Shown here: positions 25,153-33,978 of the stretch, piece by piece | How positions within the stretch are numbered: position 1 is the first letter of the stretch | Layout of the letters: every line of letters begins with the position of its first letter | Origin: Leptospiraceae bacterium | GTDB lineage: Bacteria > Spirochaetota > Leptospiria > Leptospirales > Leptospiraceae | Length of the DNA: 64,000 nucleotides | Assembly: GCA_027485405.1 (NCBI GenBank) | Contig: JAIXRB010000082.1 | Coordinates: 1 to 64,000, forward strand | Direction of reading: 5' to 3' | Position numbers and translations under genes: made by a program | Notes under the pieces: generated by a model | Told to the model about the DNA's origin: nothing | Seen by the model: the letters and a program-made list of their open reading frames with translations, nothing else | Database searches by the model: none

Positions 25153-25689
25153 TTAGTAAAATCCCTTTAAAGCGGAATAAGACCAAAAACCTATTCCTCC
25201 CCATAGAATTCCGACTATCCACCCTCCTAAAACATCACTTACAAAATGGTGTAATGTAAGAAGTCTTCCAATACCCGCAAGCAAAGATAAAACAAAAATC
25301 CAAGGAGAACACTTGAAAATAAAAACGAGTAAAAATAAGACTACCATAGAGTTAGCGCTATGCGCTGAAGGGAAACTATGTTTCATATCAGGATTTGCGT
25401 CTTGTTTCCCCATAACCTGAACAAGTGGTCTTTTGCGAGAAAAGAATTTCTTTAAGGCCAAGACTGATCGATCTGTAGAGTAAGCAAATACCATTAGAAA
25501 GATAATTATAAAATAGGGAGATTCTAAGCCCTCTCTATTCCAAAAAATAATGATTATAGATGGAATTAAAATTGCACCTAAAATCTCCCCACGATTTATC
25601 TTGGATAATACTCGGCTGAGATTCTGACTGTGAAGATTGTTTCTTATCCAGTTTGAGATTGCTAAATCCCAGTTTTTCCAAGACTTCAC
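25153..25689 (-). CDS. PAP2-family membrane phosphatase
   Basis: About 178 residues with five or six membrane helices. The three phosphatase motifs are complete: KKFFSRKRP, PSAHSAN and HHFVSDVLGG. Family members remove phosphate from phosphatidate, undecaprenyl pyrophosphate or lipid A; adjacency to the LpxL-like gene makes an envelope lipid substrate plausible. I take GTG at 25689, whose bases overlap the hisS stop (GTGA). A TTG at 25725 with a 40-bp overlap is the alternative and would add 12 residues. Confidence 0.88.
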   Translation of the reverse strand: MKSWKNWDLAISNWIRNNLHSQNLSRVLSKINRGEILGAILIPSIIIIFWNREGLESPYFIIIFLMVFAYSTDRSVLALKKFFSRKRPLVQVMGKQDANPDMKHSFPSAHSANSMVVLFLLVFIFKCSPWIFVLSLLAGIGRLLTLHHFVSDVLGGWIVGILWGGIGFWSYSALKGFY

Positions 25690-27023
25690 AGCTTCTTTGC
25701 TTTTTCCAATAATTGATTTCTCCAAATGGATAGCTGATTTTGCAATTCTGACTCCTCAAGTTCAATTTGTTCTCGAGTTTCCATATTTTTTAGAATTAGT
25801 TTTCCTTTTTCTAATTCCTCTTGCCCAAGTAAAATTACAAATGGATAGCCTTTCTTTTCCGCGTATGATAATTGTTTATTCATTTTTTGGGAAGAAAGAC
25901 CTTGGTCTACATTCCAACCATTGCTTCTTAAAGTCTTTGATATCTTATTCATCAAGGAATAGGATTTTTCTTCTAAGAATGGAATGAAAACGACTATATC
26001 CTGGTTACCGAGATTTAATAGTCCATGCGTTTCTAAAAAATCTTTAAGGGTTACATCACCCAGACCAAAACCAGTCCCTGTTAATTCCTCTTTGGAAAAC
26101 AGTCCGATTAAATTGTCGTATCTTCCGCCACCATAGAGAGATCTTTTGTTTTTAGGATTGGTATCAAAGATTTCGAAAATGAACCCCGTATAGTAGTCAA
26201 AGCCTCGCACTATTGACGGATCAAAAATGATCATATCAGCCAATCCTAGGATTTGCAATTCATCAAACAGAGATTTTATTTCTATTTTAATTTCTTCGGA
26301 TAAGCAAGTTGTACTATCAATAGACAAAAGATTTAGTTGGAGAAACTGATCTATCTTGGTTTTAGCATCTTGAACTGATGGTATGGTCTTTTCGACTAGA
26401 CTATTGTATTCATCTACAGTAATTTTGTTTCTTTTGTCTAGGATTTTCGAAACTTCTTGTGATTGCTTAGCATCTAATCCCAGTTCCTTTTGAAAAAAAG
26501 AATCCAATAGCTTTCTGTGAGAGATTTTTACTTGAAATGAATTTCGAGGAGCTCCAAAGGCAAATAAGATATCACAACATATTTGTAATATTTCTAATTC
26601 TGCACGAAATGAGTTGATTCCAAAGAGATCGACGTTCAATTGCCAATGTTCCCGCAATCGACCATGCCCTGGTTGTTCATATCTCCACAAATTAGGAATC
26701 GAAAACCATCGAATTGGTCTGGGCAATTCTCTTAATCTTCCCGCCACCATTCGTGCCACGGTTGGTGTCATTTCTGGGCGAATGGCAACTTCTCGATTTC
26801 CTTTATCTACAAAATTATATATCTGTTTGCCTACAATTTCCTCGCCCGTCTTTGCCTTATACAAATCAAGAGATTCGATCATGGGTCCATCGTATTCTTC
26901 GTATCCATAGGAAGAGACTACCCTCTTCATGGTTGAAAAAAGATAGTTGCGAATGCGCATATCTTCAGGATAAAAGTCTCGAGTACCTTTATAATTCTCA
27001 GTTGTTAGCTTTTGATCTTTCAA
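25686..27023 (-). CDS. hisS: histidyl-tRNA synthetase
   Basis: Charges tRNA-His. A 445-residue class II synthetase: KGTRDFYPEDMRIRNYLF at the N-terminus, motif 1 region, motif 2 in RWFSIPNLWRYEQPGHGRLRE, the histidine-specific GFDYYTGFIFEIF, motif 3 in GTGFGLGDVTL, and an anticodon-binding domain from about residue 335. The start is TTG, preceded by AGGA with 6-bp spacing; no in-frame ATG exists before the conserved N-terminus. Confidence 0.96.
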   Translation of the reverse strand: MKDQKLTTENYKGTRDFYPEDMRIRNYLFSTMKRVVSSYGYEEYDGPMIESLDLYKAKTGEEIVGKQIYNFVDKGNREVAIRPEMTPTVARMVAGRLRELPRPIRWFSIPNLWRYEQPGHGRLREHWQLNVDLFGINSFRAELEILQICCDILFAFGAPRNSFQVKISHRKLLDSFFQKELGLDAKQSQEVSKILDKRNKITVDEYNSLVEKTIPSVQDAKTKIDQFLQLNLLSIDSTTCLSEEIKIEIKSLFDELQILGLADMIIFDPSIVRGFDYYTGFIFEIFDTNPKNKRSLYGGGRYDNLIGLFSKEELTGTGFGLGDVTLKDFLETHGLLNLGNQDIVVFIPFLEEKSYSLMNKISKTLRSNGWNVDQGLSSQKMNKQLSYAEKKGYPFVILLGQEELEKGKLILKNMETREQIELEESELQNQLSIWRNQLLEKAKKL

Positions 27024-27035
27024 GAAAAATCCTAG

Positions 27036-28160
27036 TTATTTTATAAACTTCAAAAGACTGTCGTACACTTCTTTTCCTCGACTGTCGCCACTGATTCCAA
27101 CAATTTCTAAACCAGCTATATGGAAATCATTAATTCTTTGCAAATACCTGAGCTCCAGAGCCATTCGAATAGGTGCTTGCATTTTGAAATTAACATCTAT
27201 AGTCATGGATGGCTTGATTTGGAGTGCCTTTGCGATTTCAGCATTCTTGATTTCAAGGGCCATTCCGTTTCGAGACAAATTGATCACATTCTGTTTAATA
27301 TCGATAGTATGAGTGTTGGAGTCCAAAATTCTTCGCTGAAACTCTTTTTCCACCTTAGAATAAAGATCATATACTTCATCTGTAATGGGTGTTCTATCAG
27401 AGGTGATCATTAAAAGAGCAAAGAATAGAGGCTCTTTCAATTTAATGTAAATCGGAAAATAAAGATACGAGCCTATTTTTTTGATTTTGTACTCAGCCAT
27501 CTTGTCTTCCAAAAGGAAATCTTCCTCAAAGGAAGTTTTTGGATTAAAGACATCAAAGCCTTTAGCAGAATCCATGGTTTGAGTATTTTTTATAAAGATA
27601 GGTTTTTTCATTTGTTTAATGAGGTCTATCTCTTCGCCAACTGGCATATTTGAAGTAAAGAAAATCTTTGAATGAGAATGCTCTTTCAGTAACGTTTTAT
27701 GAATATCAGACAGAATTACTTGTGAGCTAACGCCACTCAGCTTAGCAAAATCTATATCTGTTTTTGCAATTAAAAAATTGGAACTTTGAACGCTTCCATA
27801 GACTCTCGTGTTTCGTTCTTCTTTTCGTATAGCTGTTGATTTGTGTGCTCCAACTAACTTACCAAGAATCATATTGTCTTTTTGATTTACTAAATCATAA
27901 GTAGCTTCTACATAATTCTCCCCAACCGAATAGACTTGAAACTTTGGAGTTGGAAATTCAGGAACAGTGTCCATTTCGAAAATATGAGTTCCATCTGCCC
28001 TTGGCCCTTTGAATCGCAGTTTGATTGGCATATCGTAACCTTTTAAGTAGACACCCACAGTTGGGCTCATCTCCCGAAGTATGTCCGAAACAATGTCGCG
28101 AGATTCTATTTTCTCAAAGGGACGATCAGTTTGATAAATTTGAATTAAGTAGTGTGCCAT
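27036..28160 (-). CDS. DUF1577/PilZ-like signalling protein
   Basis: A 374-residue soluble protein. The central part has GAF-like strands (IKKIGSYLYFPIYIKLKEPLFFALLMITSD). The C-terminus is PilZ-like, with NLSRNG as the NxSxxG motif, MTIDVNFKMQAPIRMALELRYLQ and FHIAGLEIVGIS. No clear RxxxR pair precedes it. Layout is the same as the protein at 11517-12695, so they look like paralogues. It lies 12 bp upstream of hisS and 2 bp downstream of the OmpA-like gene, in the same direction. A role in responding to a diffusible or cyclic-nucleotide signal is inferred from the fold. Confidence 0.65.
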   Translation of the reverse strand: MAHYLIQIYQTDRPFEKIESRDIVSDILREMSPTVGVYLKGYDMPIKLRFKGPRADGTHIFEMDTVPEFPTPKFQVYSVGENYVEATYDLVNQKDNMILGKLVGAHKSTAIRKEERNTRVYGSVQSSNFLIAKTDIDFAKLSGVSSQVILSDIHKTLLKEHSHSKIFFTSNMPVGEEIDLIKQMKKPIFIKNTQTMDSAKGFDVFNPKTSFEEDFLLEDKMAEYKIKKIGSYLYFPIYIKLKEPLFFALLMITSDRTPITDEVYDLYSKVEKEFQRRILDSNTHTIDIKQNVINLSRNGMALEIKNAEIAKALQIKPSMTIDVNFKMQAPIRMALELRYLQRINDFHIAGLEIVGISGDSRGKEVYDSLLKFIK

Positions 28161-28162
28161 TT

Positions 28163-30178
28163 TTAGTCCAATCTTTTGAAATTCACTCTTCTATTCTTAG
28201 CCCTGCCTGTTTCCGTTTCATTCTCTTCAATTGGTTGGGAGTAGTAGTAGGCTTGTATTTTCATTTGCTTAGTTGGAACCTTTTTTGAAAGAAGATATTC
28301 AAAGACTGCTTTAGCTCTGTCTTCGCTCAATTTAATATTATACTCTTTGCTACCTACGTTGTCTGTGTGTCCGCCAATCTCTAAACTCTCTTCTTTAGTC
28401 GCAATCAAATGCAAAGCTAGTTGATCCAGGACCATTTTGTCTTCATCGCTAATAACTTTTTGGTTAAACGGAAAGTAGATCACAGCATTATACAATGGAT
28501 TGAAATCTTTCAGATTTCTCAAGAAAAGAACAGTTTCTTTACCTTTCATTCCTTCAATTTTATCTTTCGAAAAAATGAAAGTCTCTGTTTTGTAGTCCTT
28601 TGCTTTGGTCAGTAATTCAAAATCTACTATTTCTTGTTTTTCGATATAATGAACAGATTCGAATTTTTTAAGTTTTGACCCTCTTCTATTTTTATCATCG
28701 AAGTATGTAATCTCGGATTCAGATATAACCTCAAGCGTAAGCCTATCTTTTACTATAAATCTATATGCATTTTCAGGAATTTCAAACCTTTTAGGCTTTT
28801 CAGGTTTAATCGCTTGTAAAATGATTTTGCTATACTGCTCTTTATTTCTACCAATGTTTCCCCTCAAATCCAGACTGATTTCATTCGGTTGAAATCCAGG
28901 TGAAGAAACCTCAACCCGATAGATTTTTCCGGTTTTCAATGTAGTTGAGAAATTTTCTAAATCAGAACCAGAAAGGTCTCCACCAATTCGCTTGGATGTG
29001 ATGACTTGGATGGGAATTGTTCCATCAAAGATTTTTATAGTGGAATCAAGACCTATCATATGATTTTCAGATCCATCTAAAACCAAACCACGAAATACGA
29101 AATCGTAAGTCCTTCTCAAATCCTCTGGAACTTGGGTTCTATAAATGTCAAATTGCCCTTTGCCGCCTGGACGGTTTGAAGCATAATAAAACCAAAGGTC
29201 ATCAAAAGTGACACTGAGTCCTTCATTATCACTTTCCTCCCAAAGACTGTAAGTCGAATAGTCGTTCGGTGTATCAAAAGGATAGCCAGTCGAGTTTGGA
29301 CTCATCTTTCGACTCGTATTGAAAGGCATCCCCAAAAGTCTAATCTCAGAAAATTCTCCTAAGATCATATCAAACTCAGAATAAAAATAAGAAAACTTTT
29401 TATTTTGGTCTTCTTTATCAGAACTAAAATAGATTCGATTTCCATCCCAGTGAAAACTAGGCATAATCTCATTTGCGGCAGAGTTTAACTGCTTACCTAA
29501 GTTAATTGGTTTTTGCCAGATTCCTTCTTTACACTTCAAGAAGGGCTTATCCGGTTTTGGTTGTAATTTTTTGTCTTCGCTTGTTGGGGCTCTTTTGGAC
29601 ATCCAAAGATCAAAACCACCCCACCCTCCAGGTCTGTTCGAAGAAAAAATCATGGAACAACCATCTGGTGAAATAGCTGGCATCTTATCTTCAAAGTGTG
29701 AATTGATTTCATTCAAATGAATGGGGACAGACCAATTCCCCGTTCTTGCATTGATTTTGGTAAAATAGATATTGAGTTCATCAAACCCTTCCCGATTTTT
29801 TTTGGGGTCAGAGTCTTGGTTTCTCACGGAAGTAAAATACAATTCGTACGGCTTTTCATTCTCATCGAAGAGAATAGAAAACATTCCTTCAAAGTTTGGT
29901 GAATTCAATTCTCGGAAATTTTTGGGTTCTGACCAAACAGGAGTTTTCATTCTATCTGGAAAGCTCTTGTTTTCAGAAACCCAAATATCCATTCCACCTT
30001 CCCCACCTGGGCGGTTGCTCTGAAAAACTAAGTATCGTCCATCGGGAGAAATAATTGGGTTGTATTCCACATTTTGGGTATTGAGAGGCTCCACAAAAGG
30101 CAAATCCCGATATTTGGGAAGAGGCTGAGAGGCCAAAGCTAAGGTGCAGAAATAGACAATTGCAATTTTAAGTCTCAT
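28163..30178 (-). CDS. PD40 beta-propeller and OmpA-domain envelope protein
   Basis: A 671-residue exported protein. Signal peptide (RLKIAIVYFCTLALASQP), then repeated WD40-like PD40 blades of the form SPDGRYLVFQSNRPGG, SPDGCSMIFSSNRPGG and WFYYASNRPGGKGQFDIY (about residues 45-310). A beta-rich linker follows, and the C-terminal OmpA domain (about 555-668) carries GGHTDNVGSKEYNIKLSEDRA, the peptidoglycan-binding motif. It probably links the outer membrane to peptidoglycan. I use the ATG at 30178 after AAGGAAG; an earlier in-frame start would put 15 charged residues before the signal. Confidence 0.88.
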   Translation of the reverse strand: MRLKIAIVYFCTLALASQPLPKYRDLPFVEPLNTQNVEYNPIISPDGRYLVFQSNRPGGEGGMDIWVSENKSFPDRMKTPVWSEPKNFRELNSPNFEGMFSILFDENEKPYELYFTSVRNQDSDPKKNREGFDELNIYFTKINARTGNWSVPIHLNEINSHFEDKMPAISPDGCSMIFSSNRPGGWGGFDLWMSKRAPTSEDKKLQPKPDKPFLKCKEGIWQKPINLGKQLNSAANEIMPSFHWDGNRIYFSSDKEDQNKKFSYFYSEFDMILGEFSEIRLLGMPFNTSRKMSPNSTGYPFDTPNDYSTYSLWEESDNEGLSVTFDDLWFYYASNRPGGKGQFDIYRTQVPEDLRRTYDFVFRGLVLDGSENHMIGLDSTIKIFDGTIPIQVITSKRIGGDLSGSDLENFSTTLKTGKIYRVEVSSPGFQPNEISLDLRGNIGRNKEQYSKIILQAIKPEKPKRFEIPENAYRFIVKDRLTLEVISESEITYFDDKNRRGSKLKKFESVHYIEKQEIVDFELLTKAKDYKTETFIFSKDKIEGMKGKETVLFLRNLKDFNPLYNAVIYFPFNQKVISDEDKMVLDQLALHLIATKEESLEIGGHTDNVGSKEYNIKLSEDRAKAVFEYLLSKKVPTKQMKIQAYYYSQPIEENETETGRAKNRRVNFKRLD

Positions 30179-30273
30179 TTTGGCTTCCTTAGAATCTATC
30201 GGTTTATCTGAATTTTCTGCCAAGGGAAAAAAGAATCGGGATTTTAATCGTGGGGCTATCTCTAGGCTAAAGA

Positions 30274-31083
30274 ATGACTTCCCTTTTTGGAATTTTAAAC
30301 CTCAGCACTGATTCGTTTTCCGACGGCGGAGAATTCTCTGAATTCGCCAAAGCCGTTGACCAAGGAAACTTACTTTTACAACAAGGGGCAAGTGTTTTGG
30401 ACTTGGGAGCCCAGTCTTCCAATCCAGAAGCCAAGCTCAAAACCCCAGAAGAAGAATTGGCTCTGCTCGATCCGATCTTACATCACTTTGTTCAAAAAGG
30501 GGTCTCTATCAGTGTAGATTCTTTTCAACCAAAAGTGCAAGGACTTGCCGCAAAGGCAGGGGCGAGCTTTCTAAATGATATTTCTGGATTTACTCACCCT
30601 GATTCCAAGTCCATGTTAGCGGAATTAGATTCTTCAAAATTTCCGAGTTTAGTTGTTATGCATTCTCATACGGGTGGAATCGCAAATTTATCGGAAGGTT
30701 CGTTGAACATAGGCAATGTTGTCTCCAAAATCCTAGGTTTTTTTAGAGATCGAAAGAAACAGTTGAATGAATGGAACATCCCAGATTCTAAGTTGATTTT
30801 TGATCCAGGAATGGGCTTTTTTCTAGGTAAAGACCCAGAGCTTTCTTACGAAGTTTTGCGACAAATCGATGTGTTTTTAAAAGAATTTCCTAATTTACTA
30901 ATCTCTGTTTCTCGAAAATCTTTTTTAACATCGATAGCTGGAAATGTGCCCCCAAAAGAAAGGGAGAATGCTACTTTATTAGTTGAGTCCTATCTCATCC
31001 AAAAGAAAGTCCCTTGGATTCGGACTCACAATCCAGCAAAAGTTATCCAAAGCAAAAACTGGTTTCGTCTACTCTCTTCCTGA
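30274..31083 (+). CDS. folP: dihydropteroate synthase
   Basis: Condenses p-aminobenzoate with a pterin pyrophosphate in folate synthesis. A 269-residue TIM barrel. Diagnostic motifs: GILNLSTDSFSDGG (normally GVMNVTPDSFSDGG), LDLGAQSSNPEA (normally GGESTRPGA), ISVDSF, LNDISGF, IFDPGMGFFLGK, SVSRKSFL and IRTHNP. The Thr-Arg of the sulfonamide-contacting loop is altered to Ser-Asn, so drug sensitivity could differ (inference). The last 15 bases overlap the convergent TPR lipoprotein gene. Confidence 0.92.
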   Translation: MTSLFGILNLSTDSFSDGGEFSEFAKAVDQGNLLLQQGASVLDLGAQSSNPEAKLKTPEEELALLDPILHHFVQKGVSISVDSFQPKVQGLAAKAGASFLNDISGFTHPDSKSMLAELDSSKFPSLVVMHSHTGGIANLSEGSLNIGNVVSKILGFFRDRKKQLNEWNIPDSKLIFDPGMGFFLGKDPELSYEVLRQIDVFLKEFPNLLISVSRKSFLTSIAGNVPPKERENATLLVESYLIQKKVPWIRTHNPAKVIQSKNWFRLLSS

Positions 31084-31986
31084 TCTGATTCTTTTTCTTA
31101 TTCCATCCTTTTCCAAAGTGGGGAAGAAAACAGTTTCAGGAACAAGATAACCGGACTTTTCTGCGGCTTTTAAATGAGGAATTAAAGGTTTCCAATCTGG
31201 ATTTTCTTCAACCACAAGCAAAGTATCTCTCCATAATTCCAAAAAGCTTACTTTACTCTTTTCGCTATCCGGTGCATCTTTGGCCCATTTTAAGGCTTCC
31301 GTATAGAAACCTAACTGAAAGTTGGCCTTAAGTCCATAAAAATGATAGTCCTTTCTTTTTTTTGCAACTTTCGTGAGTGATTTCAAGATATCCAAAACAC
31401 CATACCACTTTCCATTTTCAGTCAAAACCTCTGCCATTCCAAACAGAGCTTCTTCATGAAAAGGATTCACTTCTAAAATCTGGTTAAAATAGCTTTCAGC
31501 AAAACCAAAGTTACCTAAGACTAAATAGTATTTTCCAAGTTCTTCCCATGAGAAAATCTCCCAATCGGGAACTTTTGAAAGTGCATCTAAAGTAATAACT
31601 CGCTCGTCCCATCGATTCGACTCGTACAATGTCTCTAGGAGGTTTAAGTAAAAGGTTTTTTGATTTGGAGTATAGGATTTCCTGATCTTTACTTTGATTT
31701 CTTCATATTCATCAAGTAAGTAGTAAAACCTCAATTGATTCAGTCGAATCGTAGAACTCAGAGGAAACTCTTTTGTGCAAATCTCCCATTGTTGAATTGC
31801 CTCTTTCAAACGAGAATTTCTAGAGTATAACACACCCAACCGATTGCATTCTTTAGCTGACTCTTCAATGCCTTGGATTGTTAGATAAGGATCTTCTTCC
31901 AAAATCTCCGGATTTCGAATTGTTTGCTGACAAGAAATTCCCAAAAGCAACAAAATACCGAAAAGCTGGTTGATTAAGACTCTCAT
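31069..31986 (-). CDS. TPR lipoprotein
   Basis: About 305 residues. The signal RVLINQLFGILLLLGISC gives a lipobox ending in Cys. The mature protein is all-helical with TPR-like repeats (AKECNRLGVLYSRNSRLKEAIQQWEIC; YLVLGNFGFAESYFNQILEVNPFHEEA). I use the ATG at 31986; a TTG at 32004 directly after the upstream stop is possible. It is the second gene of a TPR pair and probably acts as a periplasmic scaffold. Confidence 0.75.
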   Translation of the reverse strand: MRVLINQLFGILLLLGISCQQTIRNPEILEEDPYLTIQGIEESAKECNRLGVLYSRNSRLKEAIQQWEICTKEFPLSSTIRLNQLRFYYLLDEYEEIKVKIRKSYTPNQKTFYLNLLETLYESNRWDERVITLDALSKVPDWEIFSWEELGKYYLVLGNFGFAESYFNQILEVNPFHEEALFGMAEVLTENGKWYGVLDILKSLTKVAKKRKDYHFYGLKANFQLGFYTEALKWAKDAPDSEKSKVSFLELWRDTLLVVEENPDWKPLIPHLKAAEKSGYLVPETVFFPTLEKDGIRKRIRSGRE

Positions 31987-32005
31987 CCTCAAAAATTGAA
32001 ACAAC

Positions 32006-32821
32006 CTAACTATTTTCAGAATCTTTTAGTTTTTGCGCATAGACCAAATACTGAACTGCTTTTTCCGGATCGCCGTTAAACAAATAAAGCAAACTTAAAT
32101 CCAAAGCCTCTTGGGGATCGGGTGGAGAAAAATTTTCTGGATTTTCCTCGGCAAGATTCAGCTTTGCTTTAAACTCTTTCAGCTTTTTCTTCGCTTTAAC
32201 TTGAATTTGCTGAAATGACTTTCTTGCAACTGCATCTTCTTCTTGCCATGCTTTTTCGATAGTTTGATTGAAGCTGATAAAACCTTGGTCTTTCGTAACC
32301 ATTTCTTTTAGAAGAGTAGCGCTCTGTTTAAAATTTCCTTGCTTCGCCAATACCTCTGTTTTGAGAATTTTGAGCTGCGGGTTGTTTGGATACAGGGTCA
32401 GGTATCTTTCTAACATTTGTAAACTTTCAGGGAAGCGATTCTTTTCGTAATAGAACATTGCGAGTCCTCCTAGAGCTGATTTCTGTGTTTCGTCGATTTT
32501 TAATACATTTTGTAGATAGATTTCTGTTTTTTCATCATTTCCATCCCATTGATAGATTTGGGCTACAAGGAGATGCGCCGGTATAAATCTTCGTTCCGCG
32601 TGAAGGCAAGCTTTCAAATTTTGAAGAGCCCTCACCATTTCTCCTAATTTATAAAAGGAAATGCCTGCATTGTAAAAAGCTTTGTAACTCTTTGTCTTTT
32701 CTGCTTGGCTTTGGAATAAATCCCCTGACTGGCGATACAGATCTGCGGCTTCTTCGCTTTTCCCCTCTTTATCAAGAGCTACGGCTTGAGAGTACAGTCT
32801 TTCTGCGAGATTCTGTTCCAT
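32006..32821 (-). CDS. cytoplasmic TPR protein
   Basis: A 271-residue helical protein without a signal peptide. At least four TPR-like units are visible (AERLYSQAVALDKEGKSEEAADLYRQ; AFYNAGISFYKLGEMVRALQNLKACL; ALGGLAMFYYEKNRFPESLQMLERYL), followed by a Lys-rich coiled segment (KAKKKLKEFKAKLNLAEE) and a last repeat. It probably mediates protein contacts; no catalytic features. The next gene downstream, in the same direction, is a TPR lipoprotein. Confidence 0.75.
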   Translation of the reverse strand: MEQNLAERLYSQAVALDKEGKSEEAADLYRQSGDLFQSQAEKTKSYKAFYNAGISFYKLGEMVRALQNLKACLHAERRFIPAHLLVAQIYQWDGNDEKTEIYLQNVLKIDETQKSALGGLAMFYYEKNRFPESLQMLERYLTLYPNNPQLKILKTEVLAKQGNFKQSATLLKEMVTKDQGFISFNQTIEKAWQEEDAVARKSFQQIQVKAKKKLKEFKAKLNLAEENPENFSPPDPQEALDLSLLYLFNGDPEKAVQYLVYAQKLKDSENS

Positions 32822-32927
32822 TCCCTAACTACTATCGTAAACTATTTTAAATTTAGCCCAAAGAAAACAACGGGGCAAATCTGTTTTTCTTCCGATCTTT
32901 TGTTTAGAATTGAGGTAGGAGAACTAG

Positions 32928-33848
32928 ATGAATAAATACATTCTTATTCTTTTTTTATTGGGAACAGTTTCTTGCACAACTACAGAAGCTACGCGCAGAA
33001 ATTACAGCGCTTCTGGGGATCCAGAGGATATCTTTTTTGAAAGATCACAGAAAAGCCGACCAACTCAGTCGACCGATGACTCTGTAGCAAAATCTGTATT
33101 AGATGACATGAATACAACGAGTAAAGGAACATCGGAACCGAAAGCTTTACCCACAAAACAAGCAAATATGTCCAGTTTTGATGAAGTCGGACTTTCTTCC
33201 TGGTATGGACAAAAGTTCCAGGGAAGACCAACGGCAAGCGGGGAACCCTTTGATAGGCTAAAATTGACAGGTGCCCATCGAACTTTGCCCATCGGTTCGG
33301 TCGTAAAAATCCAAAACCTCGAGAATCAGAAAGAGGCGGTAGTTAGAATCAATGACCGTGGACCTTTTGTGGATGACCGTATAGTCGATGTTTCCGAAAA
33401 AACAGCAGAACTTCTCGAATTTAAAGAGAAAGGCGTAACCAAAGTTGGGATCAAAGTCTTGAAAAAAGGCGAATCGGATGACTTAGACAACGACGATTCT
33501 GATCTTTTGGACGATGCCCCCGCAAAACCTGAAAAACTCCAGGGCCAAAAACCAGCGAACCAGAAACTCCCTGTTTCAGCCGCGACAGCAACTACTGCTG
33601 CGGTTGCATCGGCGCATAGTTCTACCCCCAAGGGATTCACTGTCCAGGTTGGGGTTTTTAAAGAGCAAGAAAGAGCGCAAAAGTTTAAAGAATCAATGAA
33701 ATCGGGATACAACGAACCAGTTTATGTCTACCCGCGCGATAACTCGTTCGTTGTTCAGGTTGGAGATTTTGCGGATCGCACAAAAGCCGAAGCCTTGAAA
33801 GGTAAACTCAAGACTGACGGGATTGACTGTTTTATCCCTCCACGTTAA
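32928..33848 (+). CDS. rlpA: RlpA-family lipoprotein with SPOR domain
   Basis: A 306-residue lipoprotein (signal YILILFLLGTVSC). After a low-complexity linker comes the RlpA double-psi beta-barrel (about 85-175): GLSSWYGQKFQGRPTASGEPFD, LTGAHRTLPIGS and VVRINDRGPF. The conserved catalytic His and Asp (GAHRTLP, NDRGPF) are present. An acidic Pro/Ala-rich linker leads to a C-terminal SPOR domain (GFTVQVGVFKEQERAQKF; FVVQVGDFADRTKAEAL) that binds denuded septal peptidoglycan. Such proteins are lytic transglycosylases at the septum in some bacteria. Confidence 0.92.
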   Translation: MNKYILILFLLGTVSCTTTEATRRNYSASGDPEDIFFERSQKSRPTQSTDDSVAKSVLDDMNTTSKGTSEPKALPTKQANMSSFDEVGLSSWYGQKFQGRPTASGEPFDRLKLTGAHRTLPIGSVVKIQNLENQKEAVVRINDRGPFVDDRIVDVSEKTAELLEFKEKGVTKVGIKVLKKGESDDLDNDDSDLLDDAPAKPEKLQGQKPANQKLPVSAATATTAAVASAHSSTPKGFTVQVGVFKEQERAQKFKESMKSGYNEPVYVYPRDNSFVVQVGDFADRTKAEALKGKLKTDGIDCFIPPR

Positions 33849-33866
33849 CAAACCACTATTTTCTAC

Positions 33867-33899
33867 TCTGGGTGTTTAGAAAGACACAGAACACCCAGA
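33867..33899 (+). terminator. stem-loop after rlpA, probable terminator
   Basis: A 10-bp perfect stem (TCTGGGTGTT at 33867-33876 pairing with AACACCCAGA at 33890-33899) with a 13-nt loop starts 19 bp after the rlpA stop. Only a short CTTTC follows rather than a long U-run, so strength is uncertain. Confidence 0.5.
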
Positions 33900-33978
33900 C
33901 TTTCTGGAAAATGTATTGCATTTTCCTAAAAAATTCCATACTCTTTCCAATTACCAATCCCCAAAGAAGCAAGAAAAC

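Noticed and set aside
31069..32821. TPR gene pair as a fission of one larger gene
   Set aside because: The downstream gene has its own lipoprotein signal, so the two are separate proteins in different compartments.
33326..33712. Minus-strand frame of 128 codons inside rlpA
   Set aside because: Antisense to the RlpA barrel and linker; Val/Ala-rich composition mirrors the repeat-rich linker.
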